Positions 18,586-27,025 of a DNA stretch of 64,000 bases are shown here, piece by piece. The translations under genes were made by a program, and so were the position numbers. The stretch comes from Vreelandella aquamarina (GTDB lineage Bacteria > Pseudomonadota > Gammaproteobacteria > Pseudomonadales > Halomonadaceae). Position 1 is the first letter of the stretch, and each line of letters begins with the position of its first letter. The notes beneath the pieces are model-generated. The model made no database searches. It had not been told where the DNA came from and saw only the letters and a program-made list of their open reading frames with translations. The DNA lies in contig NZ_JABYQT010000001.1 of NCBI RefSeq assembly GCF_020075495.1, positions 372,001 to 436,000 on the forward strand, read 5' to 3'.

Positions 18586-21534
18586 TCATCGAGTGTCGGC
18601 CCGGGCCTCGCGCCAGCGCTCGAACCAGCGGCGGGGCTGCAGTAGATGCAGATTCGGTTGGTTCTGTTCGAGTTCAACTGCCACCCCCAATGCTCCCAGG
18701 CGAGCATACAGCGCGCCGCTGGCGTTTTTATCAGCCAGGGTGATGTCCGAAAGCAGGGTCAAGGGCCCGCCCTGCAGGCGAAGATCCCGCAGGCTTGCCT
18801 GGTCGCCATTGAGGGTCAGATCCGCCGTGCCGCTGATATCGCGCACGCTGAGCAGGCGCCCCAGCCACTCTTTCTCCCGTGCGTGGGCAAGAAACAGCCG
18901 TGCCAGCAGTCCTGTGTCGCGCATTTCGAGGCCTAGCTGGCTTTCCAGATGAATCGGGTCTGCCCAGTCGAGCCTGGCCTGATTCATGGAGAGCTGTACC
19001 CACCAGCCGGCATCCGCCGACGGGCCATCCTCGGGGCGGGTAATGTTTTCCAGACGCAAAAAGGAGTCGTTGGCGGTAAATCGGCGTGTTTCAAGATCGC
19101 CATCGGTCAGCGTCAAGGAGAGGTGCAGATCGCCACGCAGGCGCTGGTCGAGCAGCGCCATATCCGCACCAAAGGCGCGTAGCGTCAGCGTGCCCTGCGC
19201 ATTCATGCCGTCCAGCTGCCATTCACTGGCAAGGCTTGCCTGGCCACCCAGCAGCGTGATGCCAGCGCTCTCCGGGAGGTAGCGGTTGTAGCGGGTAAAG
19301 TCCGGCACGTCGGTAATCGGCAGGGCGATACGTGTGACGAAATGTTCCGGTGCCGGCGACTTTAGTACCTCGCTCAGCTGCGCTGTCTGGGTGGTCAAGG
19401 CAAAATGGCGCCCTTCGACGTGGGGCCGGTCATCGCCTTGGCGCTGCAGGGAAAATTGCGGAATGCCGAGTGAAAGCCGCGCCTGCTCGGTGCTGTCAAT
19501 CTGGGCGGTCAGCTCACCGCGCCCGGTGGCCAGGTAATCCAGAAAGGCCACTTCTAACTGGTTGGCATCGATGCGCAGCCGGGTAGGCGCGAGCAGGCGT
19601 TTATCGCGGAATGCACCCTGGGCGAACAGCTGGCCGTTACCCGACAGCGCCAGGCCGTGGGCATCGGGTAGAAAAGCGTTGAGAAACCCCAGGCGCTGCA
19701 CGCTGCCCTCCAGGCGAAACTGGCCGCTTGGTACGTCGTCCGTGCGCGCAAGACGCGCCTCGCGGATGGCCAGAATACTCTCAAGTCGCTCGCCGTTGTG
19801 AGTGCCTTCGGCCACCTGCCAGCGCAGGCGGCTGCCGCTGATATCCAGTGAGGTGCCATCAAGGGCTGCCTGGTTGAGCTTTAACGCAAGCTGCATGTCG
19901 CTGGTCAAGGTGGTGTCTTCATCGCTGCGCAGCCAGCGCATGGCAAGACCGTTACCCGCCAGGTGAATATCGCCGCTGAGCTGGGTGGGATGGATACTGA
20001 GCGCGCCGTGGCTTTGTGCCTGGCCGCTGATCAGTTCAAGCGGTGCCGGGGTCGGCAGGTAGGCATTGAGGTAGGGTTGCAGCACACGGATATCCGGTAG
20101 ACGGGCGGTATGCCATTCAAGCGTGGCGGTGGCTTGTTCGCGGGCCCGTTCCGGGTCGATGGGGCTTTGCAGGTTTACCTCGATGGCGGCGCCGTCAAGC
20201 AGGGTGCGCTTACGGTGAGTCAGCCTGGCCTGGGTGACATCCAGCGTGGCGGTCAGGGTGGCTGTATCGGCGAGTTCGGCATCCAGAGTGCCGTTACCTT
20301 CGACCCGAAAGCCCTGCGTGCTGGCCGACAGGGCCTCGGCCTCGACCTTTAGATGACCGTCATGCGCCTGGGTGTCGCGCACGCGTGCCCAGGCGTCTAC
20401 CCGTCCGCTGCCTGTCAGGCGAATACCCTGGCCATCGAGCACCTCGGCCAGGTAGGGGTCCAGCATGTCCAGCCTGGTAATGTTACCTTCCAGGGCAAGC
20501 TCGGCATCGGTCGGCGCTTGTAGCTGGTCGATACGCCGATTGGCGGTGTCGCTGGTCAGACGCAGTGCGGTATCTACCGCGTAGGGCTGGGTATCGGCCA
20601 GGGTGACGTTGGAAAGCCGCGTGGTAAAGCCGAGCCGGCCCTCCTCCACGCTAAGCGTGACGCTGCCTTGGCCGGTGGCGGTATGCCGGGGCGGCGGCTC
20701 GTCGGCAATGATCCAGGCAGGTGGGTGCGTAGATGCCTGCAACTGCCGCTCATCCAGCGTGAGGCGCAGTTCCGGTGCGTCGAGGTTCAGGCGGCTTCGT
20801 TCTTCGAGTATGCCTTCACGAAGCTCGATATTGCCCGTCAGCTCGCCTCGCCCGTTCAGAAAGAGCCAGGGCAGGGCTTCGAGGTAGGGCATGAACACGT
20901 CCCAGGCGTCGGCTTGGGCATGGATATCGAGGGTGGCCGACAGTGCCGCCAGCAGTTCGCGGTTCAGCTCGCCGGTGGCAGGGTCGGTGGGCGTGGCGTC
21001 ATCGAGCGAGGCGGTGGCATCGAGGTCGATGGCGTTGACCAGCGTGGCCTGATCGCTCAGACGAACCAGGCGGCCCTGGGTAATCGCCAGCGTCATGTCC
21101 GGCACGGCCAGATGCTCGCGGCTTAGGGCCGTATCGGCTACGTGCAGGGCTCCTTGCGCCTCCAGGGCAATATCGCCCACCCGCAAGCGGCGGATTCCGT
21201 CAGCATCCAGCGCGTTGATATAAAGCTCGCCGCGCAAGAGTGACAACAGCGACAGACTCAGCGTGGCACGTTCGGCCTCGATGCTGATGGGGAGCGTCTC
21301 GTCGTCACGGGCAAGGTAGAGATTCTCCACTTCCCAGCGCCCGGGGTGGCGGCTTGTGCCCTGGCTCCAGCGAATGTCGATACCCTCGAACTGGGAAATC
21401 CGGTTGGGCAGCCACTGGCTGTTGAGCAGCCAGTGGCTGCCGGCCAGCCAAACCGCTATGATGAACGCGACGCTGATCAATGTAGCTAACGCAAGGCGCG
21501 CCAAGCGTTTTTTAGCGATACTCGTGTTTGGCAT
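18586..21534 (-). CDS. AsmA/TamB-like bridge-type envelope protein
   Basis: A very large 982-residue protein. One N-terminal membrane anchor (residues 12-32) leads into a long periplasmic region with repeating beta-strand patterns (alternating hydrophobic residues, many LxLxL and GxGxLxA turns). The architecture matches the AsmA superfamily (YdbH/YhdP/TamB-like) whose members form groove-shaped bridges carrying phospholipids to the outer membrane. I cannot place it in one named subgroup; YdbH-like is my best guess. It is a single gene, divergent from the DUF3581 gene and convergent with the TRIC gene. Confidence 0.72.
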   Translation of the reverse strand: MPNTSIAKKRLARLALATLISVAFIIAVWLAGSHWLLNSQWLPNRISQFEGIDIRWSQGTSRHPGRWEVENLYLARDDETLPISIEAERATLSLSLLSLLRGELYINALDADGIRRLRVGDIALEAQGALHVADTALSREHLAVPDMTLAITQGRLVRLSDQATLVNAIDLDATASLDDATPTDPATGELNRELLAALSATLDIHAQADAWDVFMPYLEALPWLFLNGRGELTGNIELREGILEERSRLNLDAPELRLTLDERQLQASTHPPAWIIADEPPPRHTATGQGSVTLSVEEGRLGFTTRLSNVTLADTQPYAVDTALRLTSDTANRRIDQLQAPTDAELALEGNITRLDMLDPYLAEVLDGQGIRLTGSGRVDAWARVRDTQAHDGHLKVEAEALSASTQGFRVEGNGTLDAELADTATLTATLDVTQARLTHRKRTLLDGAAIEVNLQSPIDPERAREQATATLEWHTARLPDIRVLQPYLNAYLPTPAPLELISGQAQSHGALSIHPTQLSGDIHLAGNGLAMRWLRSDEDTTLTSDMQLALKLNQAALDGTSLDISGSRLRWQVAEGTHNGERLESILAIREARLARTDDVPSGQFRLEGSVQRLGFLNAFLPDAHGLALSGNGQLFAQGAFRDKRLLAPTRLRIDANQLEVAFLDYLATGRGELTAQIDSTEQARLSLGIPQFSLQRQGDDRPHVEGRHFALTTQTAQLSEVLKSPAPEHFVTRIALPITDVPDFTRYNRYLPESAGITLLGGQASLASEWQLDGMNAQGTLTLRAFGADMALLDQRLRGDLHLSLTLTDGDLETRRFTANDSFLRLENITRPEDGPSADAGWWVQLSMNQARLDWADPIHLESQLGLEMRDTGLLARLFLAHAREKEWLGRLLSVRDISGTADLTLNGDQASLRDLRLQGGPLTLLSDITLADKNASGALYARLGALGVAVELEQNQPNLHLLQPRRWFERWREARADTR

Positions 21535-21642
21535 ACTCGCTTCCTGGCCGATGACTCCTGTTGGCGCGTGTTTTATGGCATTATGCGCGACGTTGGGTAG
21601 TTATGGGTTTTCGATTTCAACGCTAGGCAGGCAGCTAACGCC

Positions 21643-22350
21643 ATGTTCAAGGATTTTTACGCGCAGCGCGGAGAGTACGTGGTCATCTCCGCAGAGCAGG
21701 CCAGCCGTTTCGCCAAAGGCGTGGCCGGCGATTACAACCCGATTCACAACCCCGATGCGCGGCGTTTCTGCGTGCCGGGTGACTTGCTGTTCACGCTGAT
21801 ACTGGTGAAGTTCGGGCTGTCGCGACAAATGGAATTTCGCTTCACCAATATGGTAAGTGCTGATACGCCGCTGTGCTTCAGTGAAGCAGACAATGGCGAA
21901 CTGCACGTATGCGATGAGAGCGGAAAATGTTACCTGCAGGTGGTGCGCAGTGGCGAAACGACCTTTGACCAGACTGCCATCGAAGCCTTCGCGCGCTGCT
22001 ATGTGGCGTTTTCCGGCAAGAACTTTCCTCACTATCTCAAGCCGCTGATGGAAGAGCATGGGGTGATGTTCAACCCGAAACGCCCGCTGGTCATCTATGA
22101 CAGCATGGGCTTTTCGCTGGAACGCCTGGATGGCTTTACCCCCGACCTCGCCTTGACCCGCTCATCGCTTGACGTGCAGGGCAAGCGCGCCGACGCCTTG
22201 CTGGAGTTCTCGATCGAGTCCGCGGGCAACGCCGTGGGCGTTGGCTCCAAGAAGCTGGTGGTAAGCGGCCTTTGCCACTACGATTCTGCCGAAATGGCCG
22301 CCATCGTGGACGAGTTCTACCGTCTGAAAGCCGCCTACGAAGCCGCCTGA
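21643..22350 (+). CDS. DUF3581 family protein
   Basis: A 235-residue protein matching DUF3581: it begins MFKDFYAQRGEYVVISAEQASRFAKGVAGDYNPIHNP-like. The GDYNPIHN stretch resembles the hydratase motif of MaoC-type hot-dog enzymes (D..PIH). A role in acyl-CoA or lipid chemistry is therefore possible, but none is established. The protein is found mainly in gammaproteobacteria. A GC-rich hairpin follows. Confidence 0.8.
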   Translation: MFKDFYAQRGEYVVISAEQASRFAKGVAGDYNPIHNPDARRFCVPGDLLFTLILVKFGLSRQMEFRFTNMVSADTPLCFSEADNGELHVCDESGKCYLQVVRSGETTFDQTAIEAFARCYVAFSGKNFPHYLKPLMEEHGVMFNPKRPLVIYDSMGFSLERLDGFTPDLALTRSSLDVQGKRADALLEFSIESAGNAVGVGSKKLVVSGLCHYDSAEMAAIVDEFYRLKAAYEAA

Positions 22351-22377
22351 TACCCACCCTTACGCTCTGCCGGGGCG

Positions 22378-22403
22378 GCGGCCGCGCTACCATGCGCGGC
22401 CGC
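22378..22403. terminator. GC-rich stem-loop between convergent genes
   Basis: A perfect 10-bp stem (GCGGCCGCGC, 378-387 of kilobase 22, with its complement 394-403) closes a six-base loop. There is no T-run, so termination is possible but not certain. It sits between the DUF3581 and antiporter stops. Confidence 0.5.
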
Positions 22404-22411
22404 TTGGCAGG

Positions 22412-24151
22412 CTAGCTCATGGCCGTTTCACGCGAGTAGGCGGGCTGCATGACTGCAAGCCCTGCCGTGGTGATGCGCCCATCCAGCACCCCCTCGACCG
22501 ATAGTTTCACGTTACCCAACAAGAGCGCATCGCCTTCGCTCAAGCTTGTGCCCAGCCGGTCTTGCAAAAGTGCATCCAGAGTAAGGCTCATGTCGTTATC
22601 CAGCGCTACGCCATAGGAGTGGCGCACTTCGCCCACGCAGGTGCTGCCTTTCAGATACAGGGTCTTGTCAGGAAAGTCATGCCCATCGTGGGCGTCGCTT
22701 TCGGCAAACACGCAATCGACGAAGGGGCGTGTATCCGGGCGCAGCACCACAAACAGATGATCGCCCGGCAGCAGTACGGTGGAGCCGCGCGGCGGTATCA
22801 CGTCCTTGCCGCGTGTCACCATGGCGATCACGGCCCCATCGGGCAGAGCAATCTGTGAAATCCGCCGGTTGGCCGCGCGGGCGACATCACCCAGCCTATA
22901 TTCCACGATATCGGCATCGACATCTTCAAGCGCGGTAATTTCCAGGCTGGCGGCAGGCAGTTCCGGTGGCGGTTCGGTCAACCCCAGCTTGCGCGCTACG
23001 TAGGGCAGGGTAGTGCCCTGCAGCGTGGCCGAGATCAGCACCACGAAGAACACCACGTTGAACAGAAGTTCGGCGCCTTCAAGGCCAAAGATCAGCGGGA
23101 AGATGGCCAGAATGATGGGCACCGAGCCGCGTAGCCCGACCCAGGCGACCAGGCTGGTTTCGCGCAGGTTGAATCCGAACAGCTTGAGAATGGGTATCAC
23201 GGCCACCGGCCGCGCGACAAGCACCAGAATCGCGGCGATAACCAGCCCTTCACGCCATACGTCCAGCAGCGATACAGGGTTGATCAGCAGGCCGAGCACC
23301 ACGAACATGACGATCTGGCTCATCCACGCCAGGCCATCGTGAAACAGAAAGGTGCTGCGCTGAAAGGCGATTGGGCGGTTGCCGATCATCACGCCCGCCA
23401 CGAAGATGGCCAGAAACCCGCTGCCGCCCAGGTTGGCGGCCACACCGAAGGCGAACAGGCCGCAGGCGGCCACCATGACCGGGTAAAGGCCAGAGGTGAC
23501 CAGTTGAATACGGTTGATCAGCTGTACCGATGACCAGCCGACCAGCAGGCCCACTGCGCCCCCCACGCCAATCTGCAGGATGAAGAGCTTCAAGAGCCCC
23601 GCCCCGAGCGGCATGTCGTTGACCAGTACTTCCAGGAGGCCAATGGTCAGGAATATCGCCATGGGGTCGTTCGAGGCGCTCTCGATTTCAAGCGTTGCCT
23701 TGAGCCGCCGGTTGATATGGATACCGGCATTGCGCAGCAGCGAAAACACTGCCGCGGCATCGGTCGAGCCGACAATGGCGCCCAGCAGCAGGCCGTCGAG
23801 CAGCGGCAGGTCGAGGATATACGCGGCCGCCACGCCGGTAATCAGCGACGTGACCAGAACGCCGAGCGTGGCCAGCAGCGAGGCGGGCTTCCAGACCATG
23901 CGAATGGAGGACGTTGGCGTCTGCAGTCCGCCATCGAACAGGATCATGGCCAGCGCCATGGTGCCCAGCGCGTGAGCCAGGACGGGGTTGTCAAAGTCGA
24001 TGCCGCCGATGCCGGCTTCACCGGCGAGCATGCCGGTGCCCAGAAATAACACCAGTACCGGCATGCCCAACCGTGCCGAGAGCTTGCTCGACATGATTCC
24101 GACCAGCAGCAGAATGGCTGCCATCAATATGAGTTGATCCACCTGAAACAT
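22412..24151 (-). CDS. cvrA: Potassium/proton antiporter (NhaP2/CvrA type)
   Basis: A 579-residue CPA1-type antiporter with about 12 membrane segments (residues 1-390), including the family ion-site region LEIESASNDPMA. Two cytoplasmic domains follow: a TrkA_C-like domain (about 400-480) and a CorC/HlyC-type domain (about 490-575). This layout is that of NhaP2/CvrA, which extrudes K+ (and Na+ or Rb+ in some species) in exchange for protons. That fits a halophile managing cytoplasmic potassium. It is a single gene on the minus strand; its start lies near the mmsA promoter region. Confidence 0.88.
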   Translation of the reverse strand: MFQVDQLILMAAILLLVGIMSSKLSARLGMPVLVLFLGTGMLAGEAGIGGIDFDNPVLAHALGTMALAMILFDGGLQTPTSSIRMVWKPASLLATLGVLVTSLITGVAAAYILDLPLLDGLLLGAIVGSTDAAAVFSLLRNAGIHINRRLKATLEIESASNDPMAIFLTIGLLEVLVNDMPLGAGLLKLFILQIGVGGAVGLLVGWSSVQLINRIQLVTSGLYPVMVAACGLFAFGVAANLGGSGFLAIFVAGVMIGNRPIAFQRSTFLFHDGLAWMSQIVMFVVLGLLINPVSLLDVWREGLVIAAILVLVARPVAVIPILKLFGFNLRETSLVAWVGLRGSVPIILAIFPLIFGLEGAELLFNVVFFVVLISATLQGTTLPYVARKLGLTEPPPELPAASLEITALEDVDADIVEYRLGDVARAANRRISQIALPDGAVIAMVTRGKDVIPPRGSTVLLPGDHLFVVLRPDTRPFVDCVFAESDAHDGHDFPDKTLYLKGSTCVGEVRHSYGVALDNDMSLTLDALLQDRLGTSLSEGDALLLGNVKLSVEGVLDGRITTAGLAVMQPAYSRETAMS

Positions 24152-24285
24152 GCGTGCTTCCTGCTGTGATTCGATACAAGAGGCGCTCCTTCAACTGGCG
24201 GCGCCATGCTGTCACTATCGGTCGTGCCAAGGCATCTTGATGTATGGCACTGCAAAGCGCCATTGCTATTGCCCGGAATCGCCAA

Positions 24286-24301
24286 TTGACGTTTACGTCA
24301 A
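24286..24301. promoter_or_regulatory. LiuR-like operator upstream of mmsA
   Basis: A perfect inverted repeat, TTGACGTTTACGTCAA (7-2-7), 85 bp before mmsA. As I recall, it closely resembles the palindrome assigned to LiuR, the MerR-family regulator of branched-chain amino-acid breakdown in proteobacteria. The left half provides a TTGACG -35, with a TATACC -10 at 24310-24315 after 18 bp. The operator therefore overlaps the promoter. Confidence 0.65.
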
Positions 24302-24385
24302 CTAGCTGATATACCCTGTTGACGCCTTCACGACGTTATCGATAACACCCCAATAACAACCACCGTCATCGACAGGAGCAGCGTA

Positions 24386-25885
24386 ATGGCCGTTCGCGAA
24401 ATTCCCATGATCATCGATGGACAGGCCGTCACTTCCCAGAGCCAGGAGTGGCGAGATGTGGTCAATCCGGCTACGCAGGAAGTGGTGGCCCGGGTTCCCT
24501 TTTGTACCGCTGAAGAAGTGGAGCGCGCCATCGCCAGCGCTCAGCAGGCCTTCAAGGAGTGGCGCAAGGTACCTCAGGGCAAGCGCATGCGTATCATGCT
24601 CAAGCTGCAGGCCCTGATTCGGGACAACTCCGAGGCGCTTGCCATCCTGATCACCGAAGAGCACGGCAAGACGCTGCCGGATGCCAGGGGCGAGGTGGGC
24701 CGCGGCCTTGAGGTCGTGGAGCACGCCTGCTCGATTACCTCGCTTCAACTGGGCGAAGTGGCCGAGAACGCGGCAAGCGAGGTGGATGTTTATACCTTGC
24801 ATCAACCGCTGGGCGTGGGGGCGGGTATTACCGCGTTCAATTTCCCCATCATGCTGCCATGCTTCATGTTTCCGCTGGCCATTGCCACGGGCAATACCTT
24901 CGTGCTCAAGCCGTCTGAGCAGGACCCGAGTTCGACCATGCGCCTGGTGGAACTGGCCCATGAAGCGGGCGTACCGGCCGGTGTGCTCAACGTCGTGCAC
25001 GGCGGGCCGGAGGTGGCCAACCAGATAGCCGATCATCCCACCATCAAGGCGCTGTCGTTCATCGGCTCGAGCCATGTCGGGTCGCTTCTGTACAAGCGGG
25101 CTGCTGCCGCAGGCAAGCGCATGCAGGCGATGATGGGGGCGAAGAATCACTGCGTGGTAATGCCCGATGCCAACCGCAGCCAGGCCATCAACAGCCTTCT
25201 CGGTTCGGCTTTTGGGGCCGCCGGGCAGCGCTGCATGGCCAACTCGGTGGTAGTGCTGGTGGGTGAGGCGCGCCAGTGGATCGACGATATTGTAGAAGGC
25301 GCACGCAACATGAAAGTGGGGCCCGGCACGCAGGAAGACGCCGATCTGGGGCCGCTGGTATCACCTGCGGCAAGGGATCGCGTTGTGCGTCTGATCGATG
25401 CCGGCGAGAAGGAGGGGGCCACGCTCAAGGTGGATGGGCGCCACTGCCACATCGAAGGTTACCCGGAGGGCAATTTCGTTGGCCCTACGCTGTTTACCGA
25501 CGTGCGTGCGAACATGAGCATTTATCGGGAAGAGATATTCGGCCCGGTGTTGTGTGTGGTCAATGTCGAGACGCTGGACGAGGCGATTGCCTTCATCAAC
25601 GAAAACCCCAACGGCAACGGTACGTCGATCTTTACCAGCTCGGGCTGGATAGCACGCCGTTTCGAAACCGATATTGATGTGGGACAGGTGGGTATCAATG
25701 TGCCGATCCCGGTGCCGGTAGCCTATTTCAGCTTTACCGGTTCGCGAGGCTCCAAGCTTGGCGATCTGGGGCCCAACGGCAAGCAGGCCATTGCGTTCTG
25801 GACCCAGACCAAGACGGTCACTGCCCGCTGGTTCGAGCCGGAAAATGTATCGAGCGGTATCAATAGCACTATTTCGCTGAGCTAG
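24386..25885 (+). CDS. mmsA: CoA-acylating methylmalonate-semialdehyde dehydrogenase
   Basis: A 499-residue aldehyde dehydrogenase that converts (methyl)malonate semialdehyde to propionyl- or acetyl-CoA in valine, beta-alanine and inositol degradation. The catalytic cysteine is C283 in AAGQRCMAN. The MmsA-type segments are [28 protein letters not shown] and KTVTARWF near the C-terminus. It stands alone, behind the LiuR-like operator, which supports a role in valine catabolism. A 10-bp stem-loop follows. Confidence 0.92.
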   Translation: MAVREIPMIIDGQAVTSQSQEWRDVVNPATQEVVARVPFCTAEEVERAIASAQQAFKEWRKVPQGKRMRIMLKLQALIRDNSEALAILITEEHGKTLPDARGEVGRGLEVVEHACSITSLQLGEVAENAASEVDVYTLHQPLGVGAGITAFNFPIMLPCFMFPLAIATGNTFVLKPSEQDPSSTMRLVELAHEAGVPAGVLNVVHGGPEVANQIADHPTIKALSFIGSSHVGSLLYKRAAAAGKRMQAMMGAKNHCVVMPDANRSQAINSLLGSAFGAAGQRCMANSVVVLVGEARQWIDDIVEGARNMKVGPGTQEDADLGPLVSPAARDRVVRLIDAGEKEGATLKVDGRHCHIEGYPEGNFVGPTLFTDVRANMSIYREEIFGPVLCVVNVETLDEAIAFINENPNGNGTSIFTSSGWIARRFETDIDVGQVGINVPIPVPVAYFSFTGSRGSKLGDLGPNGKQAIAFWTQTKTVTARWFEPENVSSGINSTISLS

Positions 25886-25894
25886 GTGACCGAT

Positions 25895-25920
25895 CAGCCA
25901 CCCGAGAGGGCGGGTGGCTG
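25895..25920. terminator. Stem-loop between convergent genes
   Basis: The arms CAGCCACCCG and CGGGTGGCTG form a perfect 10-bp stem with a six-base loop, between the mmsA stop and the stop of the hypothetical gene on the other strand. There is no clear T-run, so termination is plausible but weakly supported. Confidence 0.55.
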
Positions 25921-25935
25921 AATGTTCTGCATCGA

Positions 25936-26634
25936 TTAGAAGTCCCTGAGCAGGCTGACGCTCTCTTCAAGCAACCTTTCAAGCGGCCGGAGCTGACTTT
26001 CGTGCAGTACCAGCAGCGAAGGCGATGCTTGCCTATCCTCTTGCTGGGTTGGCGGCACCAGCAGCGCGAACTCCCCCTCTTCGACATGGAATTCATGAAT
26101 CTCGCGCAGCCCGTGCGGCGTTTGGCACTGGGAGCAGCGGTAGACATCATCCTCGCCGTATACCAGACGGTGGTACATCTTGAACAGGGTATAAAGCGCA
26201 AGCCCGCCTTCAAATGCCGGCCAGCGTGCGGGCATGGTTTGAATATCTTCGATCAGCTCCTGCCCCTCGGCCTGAGCATCGGCAATCGCATTGGCTAGCG
26301 GCGTGGCCAGGATGGCGGAATTTTCCGCGGGCAGCGGTGCATTGCGCTTGGCCGCCTGCTCGAAATCGATCGCCGCGCGCTTGAAATCCTCAAGCGTGTT
26401 CAGCGGGTAGTCGACGTGATGAAGGTCCTCCGGCGCGAAACCGCCGTTTTCCCATCCGTGAATGACCCTGAGCGTTACATGGCCGCGCGCCATGGGGCGC
26501 GCCAGTAACATGTAGAGCATCACGTGAAGATGCAGCAGGCGCTCTTCGGTATCGTTTTCAAAGGCGCGATAAGGGTCAGCGAAAAGTGCGTTCAGCCGGC
26601 CTCGAGTATGCTCCTTGGCCTCGGTGTATGACAT
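25936..26634 (-). CDS. Unrecognised protein with one CxxC pair
   Basis: A 232-residue soluble, acidic, mostly helical protein starting at MSYTEAKEHTRG. The N-terminal half is helical with histidines (RLLHLHVMLYMLLA). A single CSQC pair lies near residue 180, followed by GLREIHEFHVEEGEFALLVPP. I do not recognise the family. The CxxC may bind a metal or be redox-active. ATG 26634 is chosen because homology-like sequence begins there; an upstream in-frame extension looks non-coding. It is monocistronic. Confidence 0.6.
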   Translation of the reverse strand: MSYTEAKEHTRGRLNALFADPYRAFENDTEERLLHLHVMLYMLLARPMARGHVTLRVIHGWENGGFAPEDLHHVDYPLNTLEDFKRAAIDFEQAAKRNAPLPAENSAILATPLANAIADAQAEGQELIEDIQTMPARWPAFEGGLALYTLFKMYHRLVYGEDDVYRCSQCQTPHGLREIHEFHVEEGEFALLVPPTQQEDRQASPSLLVLHESQLRPLERLLEESVSLLRDF

Positions 26635-26935
26635 GACGAGTTTCCTGTAAACGAGCCGCGCATAGGCGTGGCGCTCATGGCGTGGTGAGCGTGCTTGACA
26701 CGCCAGAGGCTTTCGCTCGCCCGGTGCCGCTGTTATATGGTTGCTGCAAACTGTTATTAGTTTATGCAAGGTTACGGATAATGGATAGCAGAAGTAGACG
26801 AACTTCAACAGGTTTATTCAAGGTATAGGCCGGGGCGTGTCCGTAACACCTTCAGACTGTTCGTGCCAGGTGTGATCTTGTGCCAAGTGCTTTGACGGCA
26901 CGGCGTTTTTGAATCAGGATACTCCTCCACTCAAC
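26635..26935. other. Gene-free stretch between a hypothetical gene and the TPP riboswitch
   Basis: About 300 bp between divergent genes. It must hold both promoters: AT-rich sequence around 26750-26830 and a TTGACG at 26892-26897 with a GATACT at 26918-26923 (20-bp spacing, longer than ideal). I find no coding sequence here and no repeat. Confidence 0.5.
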
Positions 26936-27025
26936 TGTCGCCAGGGGAGCCACGTACGTGGCTGAGAATGCACTCTGCAGACCCTGGAACCTGATCCGGT
27001 TAATACCGGCGGAGGAAGTGCGACA
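26936..27025 (+). promoter_or_regulatory. TPP riboswitch (THI element) covering the ribosome-binding site
   Basis: The conserved core GGCTGAGAATG, ACCCTGGAACCTGAT and ACCGGCGGAGGAAG are all present in order. P1 pairs 26936-26941 with 27020-27025, P2 pairs CCAGGG (26941-26946) with CCCTGG (26982-26987), P3 is the palindrome 26948-26963, and P4/P5 pairs CCGGT (26996-27000) with ACCGG (27005-27009). The Shine-Dalgarno GGAGG (27011-27015) is inside the aptamer core, and P1 includes the A of the ATG start. Ligand binding should therefore block translation directly, with no separate expression platform. Confidence 0.92.
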
